IMG/VR virus record: IMGVR_UViG_3300027917_001949
Coordinates: 88,754-152,753 of that record
Source: a virus
DNA length: 64,000 nucleotides
Reading direction: 5' to 3' (one strand)
Shown here piece by piece: positions 25,257 to 33,746 of this stretch. The position numbers were made by a program, and so were the translations under genes. Under the pieces are notes generated by a model. The model saw only the letters and a program-made list of their open reading frames with translations, made no database searches and was not told the DNA's origin. Position 1 is the first letter of the stretch; each line of letters begins with the position of its first letter.

Positions 25257-25563
25257 CTAATCCCTCTTTCTTTAGGGTATAACATTTGAATCTATCCTCA
25301 CATACCCCACAAGCATCCAGTGCCCTGAACGTATGACAATCTCTAACGTCTACGAAGTCTTTCATTTGAGATGTATTTAGTATCCAAGAATTACCGTCCT
25401 CGAACGCTAGCCAGAAGCTGTCTTTACCTACCTTATGCCCGATGTATCTAATCCAACCAAACTTTCCGAGAAACGTCTCTTCTCCGATTCTGCCGGTTTC
25501 CTTGACATAGACTCTATCACCGACATGGTATGTATTAGTCTCTAACCGTAATGATTTACTCAA
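25228..25563 (-). CDS. Cys-motif protein with SH3-like N-terminus
   Basis: 111 residues from TTG 25563. Residues 12-60 (VGDRVYVKETGRIGEE, GKFGWIRYIGH) look like a small KOW/SH3-type barrel. Motif C76-x8-C85-GV-C88-EDRFK-C94-YT. Immediately follows the ligase gene, overlapping by 8 bases. Confidence 0.65.
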   Translation of the reverse strand: MSKSLRLETNTYHVGDRVYVKETGRIGEETFLGKFGWIRYIGHKVGKDSFWLAFEDGNSWILNTSQMKDFVDVRDCHTFRALDACGVCEDRFKCYTLKKEGLDVPVDETGR

Positions 25564-26476
25564 TGGTATCTATCTGCTCAACAGTTTTATCAAGTCTGAT
25601 ACCCCTGAACTGAGGATGCCGTATCGAACTAACACTACCATCAATATTGCGTATAATACCATAATGTTTGACCGTAACAACAATCTCCGGTATCACTGTA
25701 TACACGTCACCTTGCTTGCCGGTAGTAATTAGCTGTAGTTTCTTGAGCATATCCTCTTTCGTCATGGTCTTTGAGCCAAATCCACCACCAACTCTTGTGA
25801 GTCTTTCTACCTTACCATCAACCATATGCCCTACGACCACCGTCAAATTTTTTGCCCTCTTTGTACCGGTCTCGTATCCCATAATCACAAGGTCAGCATC
25901 TGCCACATACTTACGCTTTGCCCATCTCCCTGTCATACCATCGATGTATCTGGATAGGGGGTCTTTCACTACTACACCCTCAAACCCCGCACTAACCACC
26001 TTATTAAAGAAGGCATCAAGCTCTGCCTGGTTGTTGCATATTGCCATCGGTACGAGTCCAACCTTCTTGTTGTAGAACGTTTGACGTTGTAGTAATTTCC
26101 TGATTTCTATATGGTTAGATGTTTTCCACACTTCCTCGCCATCATACTTCAAACAACCGAACACTCCCAAGTTTAGGTCATCATCCAACTTGTGACGTGC
26201 GAAGTCATAGAAGTTATTCCCGCCACCATATACCAACTCAGCTAAGAACACGCTATCATCTGGTATATCTATTTGAGTCACCGGCATGTCAGTGCGTATC
26301 CTACCATGCTCTGGTTTGTTTGCGAGATAAATGTCTCCCTGTTTCTTTATCAGATATTGAAACTCACCGTCCAGTTTAACCTCGGCAATGTTAGGAAATG
26401 AAATGTAATCACCCTCTATTTCCATGAAAGGTAATCCCTGATAAAGTGGGCTATTCTTATCTTGATATGTTTTCAT
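25556..26476 (-). CDS. ATP-dependent DNA ligase
   Basis: 306 residues from ATG 26476 (ATGA with the upstream stop). The adenylation motif EVKLDGEF places the catalytic Lys at about residue 34. Further nucleotidyltransferase motifs: FLAELVYG, FGCLKYDGEE, FEGVVVKDP and WAKRKYVADAD, then an OB-fold segment (TRVGGGFGSKT). This two-domain size fits minimal phage/bacterial ATP ligases, including those used with Ku. It seals nicks by AMP transfer. Nearby ku suggests end joining; ordinary replication or repair sealing is equally possible. Confidence 0.85.
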   Translation of the reverse strand: MKTYQDKNSPLYQGLPFMEIEGDYISFPNIAEVKLDGEFQYLIKKQGDIYLANKPEHGRIRTDMPVTQIDIPDDSVFLAELVYGGGNNFYDFARHKLDDDLNLGVFGCLKYDGEEVWKTSNHIEIRKLLQRQTFYNKKVGLVPMAICNNQAELDAFFNKVVSAGFEGVVVKDPLSRYIDGMTGRWAKRKYVADADLVIMGYETGTKRAKNLTVVVGHMVDGKVERLTRVGGGFGSKTMTKEDMLKKLQLITTGKQGDVYTVIPEIVVTVKHYGIIRNIDGSVSSIRHPQFRGIRLDKTVEQIDTIE

Positions 26477-26673
26477 AATGTCCAACACCTGAATCTATAT
26501 TTGCAACCTCGACATGCCTTGTCTCGTGTTAGGTATTTAGGATTTCTTAGGCTACCAAGTCTGGTTATTCCTTGACACTCGCTGAGGTCATGGTCAAATA
26601 CGTTTCCGTCTGGATAATTCATACTATACTTTTTACGCATTGACTCACATACATCTATGTACCGCTTCCTCAC
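26473..26673 (-). CDS. Cys-motif protein
   Basis: 66 residues from GTG 26673, which overlaps the upstream TGA and follows GGAG at 6 bases. Motif at the C-terminus C54-RG-C57-KYRFR-C63-WTL; C33 is upstream. Directly precedes and is coupled to the ligase. Confidence 0.65.
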   Translation of the reverse strand: MRKRYIDVCESMRKKYSMNYPDGNVFDHDLSECQGITRLGSLRNPKYLTRDKACRGCKYRFRCWTL

Positions 26674-27002
26674 TTCGTACTCCAACACGCAAATCGTGCC
26701 TTGCACTCGCTACAATCATCTGGTGTAAGTGCCGTACGCCTACAAAAGGCAAAGATTGTAATATCGGATATACTCTCCCTTTCACGTGTTTCCACAACCA
26801 ACTCTGCTTTTAGTTTTCGCCATGCCTTGACAAATGCTTCTGTATACGCTACCGGTGTATTTGCTATTAACCTTGCGACTGCCGCAGCCGACTTCTCCAT
26901 CTCCTGTCTACCGGCTGCACGGGTGACAGGAACAGATGTTATGTCATATAAGTCACTATCAGCGTCACCTGCCAACATAATCTTTGGTTCGTTAGCTTCC
27001 AC
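26670..27002 (-). CDS. Cys-motif protein
   Basis: 110 residues from GTG 27002. Long helical middle (MEKSAAAVARLIANT, AFVKAWRKLKAELVV), then C87-x9-C97-SE-C100-KARFA-C106-WSTK at the very end. Function unknown. Confidence 0.65.
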   Translation of the reverse strand: MEANEPKIMLAGDADSDLYDITSVPVTRAAGRQEMEKSAAAVARLIANTPVAYTEAFVKAWRKLKAELVVETRERESISDITIFAFCRRTALTPDDCSECKARFACWSTK

Positions 27003-27234
27003 CTACTATTATCCTTTTATTCTTTGGGTCTGTTATCCAGTGCCATCCAATATGACATTCCTCGCAATATACAACCACATCTAACCAATATCGACTACAA
27101 TGATGAACTGTTAGATGTGTCACCACACCGCAATTCTCACAGTGACCTACCCACTCTCTGATGTGCCGTAATATTCTAGTTTTGAGTATACCGACACGAG
27201 CTTTTTCCTCGTCCCATACGATGAGTGCCGTCAT
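26992..27234 (-). CDS. HNH-like zinc protein
   Basis: 80 residues. CENCGVVTHLTVHHCSRYW ... YCEECH follows the HNH-endonuclease layout (CxxC, VHH, CxxCH with final His-Trp-His). It lacks the extra Asn spacing of well-defined HNH enzymes, so it may be a degenerate or minimal nuclease or a plain zinc finger. Confidence 0.55.
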   Translation of the reverse strand: MTALIVWDEEKARVGILKTRILRHIREWVGHCENCGVVTHLTVHHCSRYWLDVVVYCEECHIGWHWITDPKNKRIIVGGS

Positions 27235-27482
27235 TCGGTTAGTAAGTATCCTATTGCATTTTCAACCCGTAGTGCTTCCAGAAACCACTCACTCATACTC
27301 GTATTGTATGCCTCGTAACGGTCAACCAACTTCGGATTAAATTGACGTACCAAGTGCAACCCACAGTCATACTTATCTAATTCTTCCTCGCAATCACAGA
27401 AGTTTAAGTATGCCGCTTTCAAGTTTTTATTTGCGTGTTTAAGTAACTTTTCCAGTCCTTTTAGTTGTTTGTCCCGCCTCAT
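27231..27482 (-). CDS. helical hypothetical protein
   Basis: 83 residues from ATG 27482 (AAAGAGGACAAA). Two long helices, Lys/Leu-rich, with a CDCEEEL segment. Overlaps the HNH-like gene by 4 bases. Function unknown. Confidence 0.6.
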   Translation of the reverse strand: MRRDKQLKGLEKLLKHANKNLKAAYLNFCDCEEELDKYDCGLHLVRQFNPKLVDRYEAYNTSMSEWFLEALRVENAIGYLLTE

Positions 27483-27589
27483 TTTGTCCTCTTTAATAAT
27501 AGCGATAACCAACCCAGAACGCAACCCAAGAGAAATCCTCCGATGGCACAGAGACAGATGAGTCCTGTCCATTCAAAGATAGTATCCAT
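27479..27589 (-). CDS. single-pass membrane peptide
   Basis: 36 residues, ATG 27589 within the RtcB stop (TAATG). Hydrophobic helix about 9-32 followed by KRTK. Function unknown. Confidence 0.55.
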   Translation of the reverse strand: MDTIFEWTGLICLCAIGGFLLGCVLGWLSLLLKRTK

Positions 27590-28767
27590 TAGTCACCGCC
27601 TGCCTTAAAGTTGTATACTGGTTTCATCATAAACTCAATATCAACGGTCTCACCGATAGCATCGACTATCATGTCTTTATCCTTGTACGCCATCGGTGAC
27701 TCGTCGATTGTATCCAGTGTTGCGGTAGTAGTATAAATACCGTCCATCTGAGCCGTAAACTCATCCATTGATAGGGTTGCTTTTGCTTTCTTTCTCGATA
27801 GGATTCTTCCAGCCCCATGCGGTGCGGAGTAATTCCATTTCTGATTGCCCTTACCAATACATACCGCAACACCGTCACGCATATTGAATGGTATAACTAA
27901 CCGTTCACCATCATGTGCCGCAACTGCACCCTTACGGATGATTTTATCTTTGAAATTGATGTAATTGTGAACTGTATCGAAGGCATTGTCCGGTGATATA
28001 ATCTTACCACCTGTCTGAGAAGTCGCTACACCGAAATAATTGAGTATAATCTCAAGCATGATACCACGATTTAGTGTGGCGTAGTGTTGTGCTATTCGCA
28101 TTGCCTGTAGATATTGATAACCACCATGTTCCATTGGTAAATACTCAAGATTATGATAAGCTGATGCCCCTACGAACATTTCTTTCAATAATTCTTTAGC
28201 TTTATTTTGGTAGTAATTTGCAATCTTTAACCCGAAATTTCTGCTACCGGAATGAACCAGAAGCCAGTACGTACCATCCTCTGCTTCGTCAATCTCGATG
28301 AAATGGTTACCACCACCAAGAGTGCCAAGCGAACCTTTAACCCTGCTTGACTCTTGTTTTGTCTCATTTGCATAGTACATAATCTCACTATCATCCGGTA
28401 TGTATGAATCTGGTCGATAGCCGTTTATCATTCGCTGTGAATAATTTCTTATACTGAATCCACTTGGTATATTAGCCTTGATAAAGTTGTCAAGTTCCTC
28501 GAAATCGATTGAGTGAACTGGTAACGGACATGACAACACACCACAGCCAATATCTACTCCTACTACGTTCGGTATAACATAGTTATTCATCTTTGCTGTG
28601 AAACCAATGACCGCACCAGCACCAGCATGACAGTCTGGCATGATTGCTATGTACGTTTTAGCAAATGCCGGATGATTCAAGAATGAGTATATTTGTTTTA
28701 CCGTTTCCTCATCTATCTCATCAATCATGACATTTGCCGAGTTGTATTTACCCTTGTATGTTATCAT
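27589..28767 (-). CDS. rtcB: RtcB-type RNA ligase
   Basis: 392 residues, normal for short RtcB. PDCHAGAGAVIGFT, GVDIGCGV (metal-binding Asp/Cys), GTLGGGNHFIE, VHSGSRNFG and the C-terminal APHGAGRILSR guanylylation region are all present. RtcB joins 2',3'-cyclic phosphate or 3'-phosphate RNA ends to 5'-OH using GTP and Mn2+. In phages it probably repairs tRNAs cut by host defence nucleases. ATG overlaps the upstream gene by 20 bases. Confidence 0.93.
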   Translation of the reverse strand: MITYKGKYNSANVMIDEIDEETVKQIYSFLNHPAFAKTYIAIMPDCHAGAGAVIGFTAKMNNYVIPNVVGVDIGCGVLSCPLPVHSIDFEELDNFIKANIPSGFSIRNYSQRMINGYRPDSYIPDDSEIMYYANETKQESSRVKGSLGTLGGGNHFIEIDEAEDGTYWLLVHSGSRNFGLKIANYYQNKAKELLKEMFVGASAYHNLEYLPMEHGGYQYLQAMRIAQHYATLNRGIMLEIILNYFGVATSQTGGKIISPDNAFDTVHNYINFKDKIIRKGAVAAHDGERLVIPFNMRDGVAVCIGKGNQKWNYSAPHGAGRILSRKKAKATLSMDEFTAQMDGIYTTTATLDTIDESPMAYKDKDMIVDAIGETVDIEFMMKPVYNFKAGGD

Positions 28768-28987
28768 CCTCTACCTCTACTGTCACTGTCACTTTCTTGC
28801 CAATAAGTTTGTCAAAGTCAACGTGGTCTTTGTACTCGTCCCAACTCTGTAGCCGAACGAACATTCCCTCATCCTTATCATCGTTCGGTACGAACTGGTA
28901 CATCTTTGCCATTCCACCATCTTCCACCGCAATCCAATCCTCATCGACAATCTCTGTAACCTGAAAAACTATAGATTTTTTATCCAT
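28748..28987 (-). CDS. conserved small phage protein
   Basis: 79 residues. FVRLQSWDE followed by a GKKVTVTVEVEDD strand looks like a common small phage protein, an all-beta fold with unknown role. Leader (28988-29055) is AT-rich and has two copies of GGCAATAAAA. Confidence 0.6.
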   Translation of the reverse strand: MDKKSIVFQVTEIVDEDWIAVEDGGMAKMYQFVPNDDKDEGMFVRLQSWDEYKDHVDFDKLIGKKVTVTVEVEDDNIQG

Positions 28988-29055
28988 TTTTATTGCCTTT
29001 TATTAACTGTTTTAACATAAATTTCTGTTATTTTATGCTATTTTATTGCCGTTTT

Positions 29056-29298
29056 TTAACCGTTATTTTCGTCATTTTTTACTGATTTAGCTTCAGATTT
29101 TCCGGTTTCACTGGAGATTTCCGGCTTATTTCTAAAATTACGCACTTCTGAACCGCATAAAACACACTTTAGATAGTGCTGTTCCACACCTTTTACCCAA
29201 TCCTTTTCCCATGCCATCGTTCCGTTCGCACACCTAGTACATGGGTATGCCCAGAAGTCACCATCGAATGTCTTGACCACCTTAGTTCTTGGTTTCAT
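29056..29298 (-). CDS. zinc-ribbon protein
   Basis: 80 residues from ATG 29298 (GGAAGAGG ribosome site). CTRC and CVLC form a zinc ribbon; the C-terminus is a charged tail. Overlaps the upstream gene by 17 bases. Confidence 0.6.
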   Translation of the reverse strand: MKPRTKVVKTFDGDFWAYPCTRCANGTMAWEKDWVKGVEQHYLKCVLCGSEVRNFRNKPEISSETGKSEAKSVKNDENNG

Positions 29299-29590
29299 AC
29301 TCTGCCTCTTCCTTCCGGTGTCTACATGATGGACACAGGCTTTCAAGAATGTCGTTATCGCTCGTTGATATTATGTCTAGGTATGCCTCTACCATCGAAC
29401 CTTCGATAATTTCCTCAAACAATTCTCCACAGTTGATGCACTTAAACTTGAATGCTTGTCTCATACCCAACTGACTAAGAGCCTGATTATGAATCAGTTG
29501 CTTGATATTTCCAGGCAAATCGATAAAGTCCATCCCATATTCTTCTTTGGCTATCTTATCTTCCAATGTCTCTGTACTATGAACCATCAT
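29282..29590 (-). CDS. zinc-binding protein
   Basis: 102 residues. CINC at about 49 and CPSC at about 85 give a long-loop zinc ribbon. Two adjacent ATGs (29590/29587) follow AGGGAAGGG. Function unknown. Confidence 0.6.
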   Translation of the reverse strand: MMVHSTETLEDKIAKEEYGMDFIDLPGNIKQLIHNQALSQLGMRQAFKFKCINCGELFEEIIEGSMVEAYLDIISTSDNDILESLCPSCRHRKEEAEYETKN

Positions 29591-29744
29591 CCCCTTCCCT
29601 CAGAGCATCGAACTTTAGTGCCGCTTCGATGCTTAATTCTTCAAGTTTTCTCCTCGCTTCTTTCATTTCCTGCCAGACTTCCATTCCTCGTTCTGTTCTT
29701 ATCTCATCGATAAGCCTTTGCTGTTCTTCCTCATCAATGTTCAT
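29577..29744 (-). CDS. small helical protein
   Basis: 55 residues, one continuous charged helix (EEEQQRLIDEIRTERG, EARRKLEELS). Probably coiled coil. Function unknown. Confidence 0.55.
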   Translation of the reverse strand: MNIDEEEQQRLIDEIRTERGMEVWQEMKEARRKLEELSIEAALKFDALREGDDGS

Positions 29745-29994
29745 TTGCCTGCCCCTCATATTGCTCTCGTTCTCTATTAAGAGCCACTTTTACTTGGTTG
29801 CGTAATATATATGCTGTTAGGTTAGTATCCAAAGTGAGATAGTACGTTAATGCCCTCAGTTCAAGAACGGATAACCCGTCAAGCATTGGTTCAATTTTTC
29901 GCCAATACTCTCTATTAGCTTCCCAGAATCCTTCTGGGGCTACGAGATTACCATGTTCATTGAAATGAATTTTAGTTGGGTCGCTGTTCTGCAT
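29734..29994 (-). CDS. hypothetical protein
   Basis: About 86 residues from ATG 29994 (GGAG 11 bases upstream); ATG 30030 with GGTGG would give 98. HGNLVAPEGFWEANREYW and a helical C-terminus. No domain recognised. Confidence 0.55.
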   Translation of the reverse strand: MQNSDPTKIHFNEHGNLVAPEGFWEANREYWRKIEPMLDGLSVLELRALTYYLTLDTNLTAYILRNQVKVALNREREQYEGQANEH

Positions 29995-30098
29995 TATTAA
30001 TGTTTCTCCATAACCACTTGTGCAGGGCATTACTATATCCACCACTACAAAATTTCTTATGGATACAAGTGATGCAAACTCCTGCCGAACACGCTGTT

Positions 30099-30269
30099 CT
30101 AATCTTTATCATTTAATTTCTCTATTATCTTATCTAGTGCCGCTTTTAGTTCTGGTGACATGATTGACTCCTCTGTTGGTTCAGGTGGCTGTCTATATGG
30201 GTTTGTTTCCCACAGCCGTGACCAGTCAATGATAAATGGATACTCTGTATACTTGTCGCTATCCATACA
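30099..30269 (-). CDS. small hypothetical protein
   Basis: 56 residues from ATG 30269 (GGGAGAGTGT). First gene after promoter 30283-30312. Pro-rich middle (NPYRQPPEPTEES), helical C-terminus. Confidence 0.6.
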   Translation of the reverse strand, partial: CMDSDKYTEYPFIIDWSRLWETNPYRQPPEPTEESIMSPELKAALDKIIEKLNDKD

Positions 30270-30282
30270 CTCTCCCATCATT

Positions 30283-30312
30283 ATTATACCATATAGCCAC
30301 GCTATCAGTCAA
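30283..30312 (-). promoter_or_regulatory. sigma-70 type promoter
   Basis: Minus strand TTGACT (30312-30307), 18-bp spacer, TATAAT (30288-30283), overlapping the end of the gene at 30305. Confidence 0.75.
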
Positions 30313-30766
30313 CCGGATGAAAGATGCCGTCCACCATCTCCTCCACGAAATATTCGTCCTCTGTATCATCACCATGCTCACCTTCGAACAGGCTAGTCCA
30401 GTCACCTAACGTATCTTTCGCTTCATCGTCCGTCTCTCCATATACAAAATAGGTTGTATAACTGGTATATGTCTGAGTAATACGGAATTTTCTAGCTTTG
30501 ATACTTAAACATTTGAAACGGTAACCACACTTGTCACACATGTCACTGCCACCATGTACAACCTGGCATGCAAGCATTTTCTGCCGATACTCAACTTTCT
30601 TCCCTCGACATTCCCTACATTCACCCTCATGTGATTGATTCTTACCACAGTGAGGACACCTATACCATGTCAGTTTCCTGCCGGTGCGTACGTAATGACA
30701 GTCCTTGCAGTAACCATGATATGTTGGTACACCTTTCTTACCACAGCCGACACATGTGTTAATCAT
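30305..30766 (-). CDS. multi-zinc-finger protein with Cys motif
   Basis: 153 residues. Four CxxC pairs (C5/C8, C20/C23, C37/C40, C50/C53) then C67-x9-C77-DK-C80-GYRFK-C86-LS. The C-terminal 60 residues (YTTYFVYGETDDEAKDTL ... YFVEEM) resemble the end of the protein at 30973-31350, so the two are paralogues. Confidence 0.7.
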   Translation of the reverse strand: MINTCVGCGKKGVPTYHGYCKDCHYVRTGRKLTWYRCPHCGKNQSHEGECRECRGKKVEYRQKMLACQVVHGGSDMCDKCGYRFKCLSIKARKFRITQTYTSYTTYFVYGETDDEAKDTLGDWTSLFEGEHGDDTEDEYFVEEMVDGIFHPVD

Positions 30767-30989
30767 CGTCGTTCCAATAATCCAGTGTTAGTGTGTCTCC
30801 ATCTGGGCAATGTAAGTAAATACCATATCCATGTTCTATCCAGTATCCATCAGCTTCGAGTTCTGCCAATAGAGCTTCGTATCCCTTACGATAGTGTGCC
30901 ACAGCAGACTTATTTGCCCATCTCTCTCGATGGACATAGTAGTATAGTTCTACTAATGTATATCTACGAAAATCATTTTGGTCTGACAT
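30759..30989 (-). CDS. hypothetical protein
   Basis: 76 residues, aromatic-rich (LVELYYYVHRERW). Lies between two paralogous Cys-motif genes, overlapping both. No domain recognised. Confidence 0.6.
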   Translation of the reverse strand: MSDQNDFRRYTLVELYYYVHRERWANKSAVAHYRKGYEALLAELEADGYWIEHGYGIYLHCPDGDTLTLDYWNDDD

Positions 30990-31350
30990 AATAATTCTGG
31001 TCTAATTCCTCAACGTCTGTATCGTCGCCCCACGAGTTACTATTACCTTCCTCGTATACGTCTCTACCATTATCCCACACCAGTTCCCGTGCCTCATCCT
31101 TGTTCGTTGCATAGACGATACAACTATCGTAGCCGGAATAATACTCCATCACATGGTATCGTTTCATTTTAACAGTATGACACTTGAATCGAAAGTCACA
31201 ACACTGACACGCATCGATAGGTGTGCCAATAATATATCCACATTTAAGTATTTCCTGCCGGAGTTTTTCACCACGCATTTCACAATACCAACATGAATCA
31301 TATTGGTTATGTATTCGCCCACATTCAGGACATTTCCAAGTATTAGCCAT
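30973..31350 (-). CDS. zinc-ribbon protein with Cys motif (paralogue of 30305)
   Basis: 125 residues. Zinc ribbon C7/C10 and C20/C23, then C37-x10-C48-QC-C51-DFRFK-C57-HT. The tail (GYDSCIVYATNKDEARELV ... VEELDQNYYV) parallels the tail of the 30305 gene. Confidence 0.7.
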   Translation of the reverse strand: MANTWKCPECGRIHNQYDSCWYCEMRGEKLRQEILKCGYIIGTPIDACQCCDFRFKCHTVKMKRYHVMEYYSGYDSCIVYATNKDEARELVWDNGRDVYEEGNSNSWGDDTDVEELDQNYYVRPK

Positions 31351-31837
31351 CGCTCACCGAGGATTCCTTTGCCGGACACCCATCAAGTTTTTTCGTGGTT
31401 CGTTCTCCGGTGTATTCAATTTCCGCATTAAGATAATTACAGTACAGGTCATATTCGTAGCCAGCACCATTATCAAACAGTGGGCATTCTTCGCAGTACT
31501 CACCTTTCGGTATCCTGACCTTAACCTCGACGTATTTATCTGCCTCGATTAATGTCTCAAAAAATTCAATGGTAGACCTGACGAAATATGCTGCCGTGGA
31601 TAACCGTTCCGCTGATTTGGCATGAGTATGCATCGCACACCCATCAACCCGCCACTCATTACCGTTGCTGTCCGGTGGGTTTAGTGGTATTAAACTCACA
31701 CTGAGTTTATCTCTCTTGCCGTTAGAAAATTTAACCCAACAGTGAAATGTCTCACTACCGTCACGATGAGTGACAACCGCCACCTCCACCGGATATACAC
31801 CGCAATCGGTTTTTAATTCTATTTTATGCTTTTTCAT
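31343..31837 (-). CDS. hypothetical protein with Cys cluster
   Basis: 164 residues. Strand-rich N-terminal half; near the end CEECPLFDNG...YCNYLNAEI and a later C, a cluster unlike the common motif. WCVK/CWVKFSNGKRDKLS-like strands. Function unknown. Confidence 0.6.
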   Translation of the reverse strand: MKKHKIELKTDCGVYPVEVAVVTHRDGSETFHCWVKFSNGKRDKLSVSLIPLNPPDSNGNEWRVDGCAMHTHAKSAERLSTAAYFVRSTIEFFETLIEADKYVEVKVRIPKGEYCEECPLFDNGAGYEYDLYCNYLNAEIEYTGERTTKKLDGCPAKESSVSDG

Positions 31838-32118
31838 TTTGCCAACTTCTTTGGTACTCTCCCTGTACCGTTACACTTGAGACAAGTCCAGTTAGTAGTC
31901 GGTGAGCGATGCCCTGACGAACATACACCTGTACCCTTACACTCAGGGCACTGCTCGTAGAACTTAACTTCCATAGCTATCAAGTTAAGTTTCAGGTCGG
32001 TGTATGCAAATGCCAGTTCTTTGAAGCGAGGGTTCAAATAGAACCAGTCCTCATCAACCCCCGCTTCTCTGGCAAGTTCGTGAGTACAATCCATTAGGTA
32101 TTCTTTCATAGCACCCAT
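31834..32118 (-). CDS. DnaJ-like zinc finger protein
   Basis: 94 residues. CPECKGTGVC ... CLKCNGTGRV are two CxxCxGxG-type repeats like the DnaJ cysteine-rich domain (only one zinc site). No J domain. ATG follows GGGGTGAATTATA. Confidence 0.65.
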   Translation of the reverse strand: MGAMKEYLMDCTHELAREAGVDEDWFYLNPRFKELAFAYTDLKLNLIAMEVKFYEQCPECKGTGVCSSGHRSPTTNWTCLKCNGTGRVPKKLAK

Positions 32119-32906
32119 TATAATTCACCCCAAATATTTTCGTAATGCGATATTACCGTGCCAACCATAAGTTCGGTCTTGGTTCGTATGGTTGACTCGA
32201 AGTCACGTCCTTTACCGGTTGCCCATGATTCACCACCAATCGTAACTTCATAGCTCGGTAGTTCAATGCTTTCCCTGATGCGTGCCCTTATCTTTCCTTC
32301 CTTTGTGATAAAGACTTCAACCTTTGGGAAGTGCTTCTGTGTATTTTCTGCCTCTATCACTCGGTCAATTATCGGTTTACACTCATGGTCAAGCATGTAG
32401 TGAGGACTGTCATAAAAGCCCCAACAACTGTCCACGTGTTCACCATCAGCGTCCTCGATAACGTAGCCGTACACCTGACCGGTGAGGTATTTATCATATG
32501 TTTCTACTTCACCCTCTAGTAACTTGATAGCCTTCTGCTCAACTGCTTTGCTAATCCGTTGCTTGCCGTACTCTTTTCTTAACGTGTCCTTTTCTACGTA
32601 GATGAATCCTACCTGCCCCCAATCCCATCCTTGTGGGTCGCAGTGCCTGAATCCACCGGTGTTCATGCTGATACCGGAATGGTCAATCAGAAATAGCGGT
32701 AATGCCACAACATCATCCTGCTCTACGAATTCAATCAAGTCGTGAGCATCACCGAAGTCGTGACTATCACCCAAGTCATAGCGTCTGTGAAAACATGCCA
32801 TTGTCCCGAGATTATCCCAATCTCTAGGACTGCCAGGGTCTATGTCCTGATAGATTTTAATTTTGTAACCCCTGTATTCCTCGTCCAGTGCCAAATATTC
32901 GTCCAT
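32118..32906 (-). CDS. conserved phage protein (RDWDNLGTM family)
   Basis: 262 residues with AGAAGGAAG ribosome site. PRDWDNLGTMACFHRRYDLG, LPLFLIDHSGISM, WDWGQVGFIYV and YLTGQVYGYVIED are recurrent segments of a protein found in many phages, function unknown. No signal or membrane segment. Confidence 0.75.
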   Translation of the reverse strand: MDEYLALDEEYRGYKIKIYQDIDPGSPRDWDNLGTMACFHRRYDLGDSHDFGDAHDLIEFVEQDDVVALPLFLIDHSGISMNTGGFRHCDPQGWDWGQVGFIYVEKDTLRKEYGKQRISKAVEQKAIKLLEGEVETYDKYLTGQVYGYVIEDADGEHVDSCWGFYDSPHYMLDHECKPIIDRVIEAENTQKHFPKVEVFITKEGKIRARIRESIELPSYEVTIGGESWATGKGRDFESTIRTKTELMVGTVISHYENIWGEL

Positions 32907-32942
32907 TTTTCTTCCTTCTGAGGCTTAGCCCCATACTTTATT

Positions 32943-33224
32943 TTACCAACAGACTGTGATTAGATAATCTCCCGCTTCAATGATGCCCTTCCAGACAAGG
33001 TAACATAAGATGCCACCTGCTCGGTACATCAACTTACCTGATTCTATATCACTCACATCAAAGTCTGTCATGTAATCAACCTTTGCCACGTATGTTTTCG
33101 CTATATCGTTCGGTAATTCTTCGTACGCAACAAACTCATATGTGCCGTTTGCTGATGGTATATTGTCGTTTACGAGCCGGTCAAATTCCTGATAGTCCAT
33201 AACATTATAAGTCAATTTTTTCAT
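32943..33224 (-). CDS. hypothetical protein
   Basis: 93 residues from ATG 33224. Acidic, with YEFVAYEELPNDIAKTYVAK. Overlaps the 41-residue gene by 20 bases. Function unknown. Confidence 0.55.
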   Translation of the reverse strand: MKKLTYNVMDYQEFDRLVNDNIPSANGTYEFVAYEELPNDIAKTYVAKVDYMTDFDVSDIESGKLMYRAGGILCYLVWKGIIEAGDYLITVCW

Positions 33225-33330
33225 GCCATCCACACCTATAACAGAAAAAGAATCGATATTTCCAACCCTTTACATTACGGTCAACGTAATGAGTCTCATG
33301 TCTTTGTAGGAAGTGCCGTAGATTTATCAT
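33205..33330 (-). CDS. small CxxC protein
   Basis: 41 residues, ATG 33330 overlapping the upstream TGA and preceded by AAAGGACTT. Basic, ends FFFCYRCGWHEKIDL, a half zinc finger that may dimerise around a metal. Function unknown. Confidence 0.55.
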   Translation of the reverse strand: MINLRHFLQRHETHYVDRNVKGWKYRFFFCYRCGWHEKIDL

Positions 33331-33746
33331 AAGTCCTTTTTCCTTTTCACATCGAAGCAACGAACCAGATATTTCTGCCGGTTTTCCATCTGGTCATGTC
33401 TGAACTTACCTCTGGCATCCCACCTGTTTCGTGATTCAAGCGTGGTTTGATATTCATTTGGTTGACCGGCATTAACAGTGATAAGTTCATCGGTTTTTTC
33501 ATACGGAAACATACCCCATTCAGCAAGTATGTCAAAAGCCGTCTCGATATACTGTTCACCGTAACCGTAAGTAAATGGTACTCTACCTATCAACTCATTA
33601 TTTACATAAACATTTACGCTATGGTACGTGTTGCCATTTGTTCGTTCAAACCATCTCTTTGCTTCAATCATCACGATACAATTGCCAGCACGATTTCCGG
33701 TCAAACATTTGAATCGATTATTGCATTGTTCACATACATTATCCAT
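33327..33746 (-). CDS. Cys-motif protein (N-terminal motif)
   Basis: 139 residues from ATG 33746 (GGAGACGGCA). The motif opens the protein: C5-EQ-C8-NNRFK-C14-LTG, with no upstream Cys. The rest is alpha/beta (YHSVNVYVNNELIGRVPF). Function unknown. Confidence 0.65.
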   Translation of the reverse strand: MDNVCEQCNNRFKCLTGNRAGNCIVMIEAKRWFERTNGNTYHSVNVYVNNELIGRVPFTYGYGEQYIETAFDILAEWGMFPYEKTDELITVNAGQPNEYQTTLESRNRWDARGKFRHDQMENRQKYLVRCFDVKRKKDL

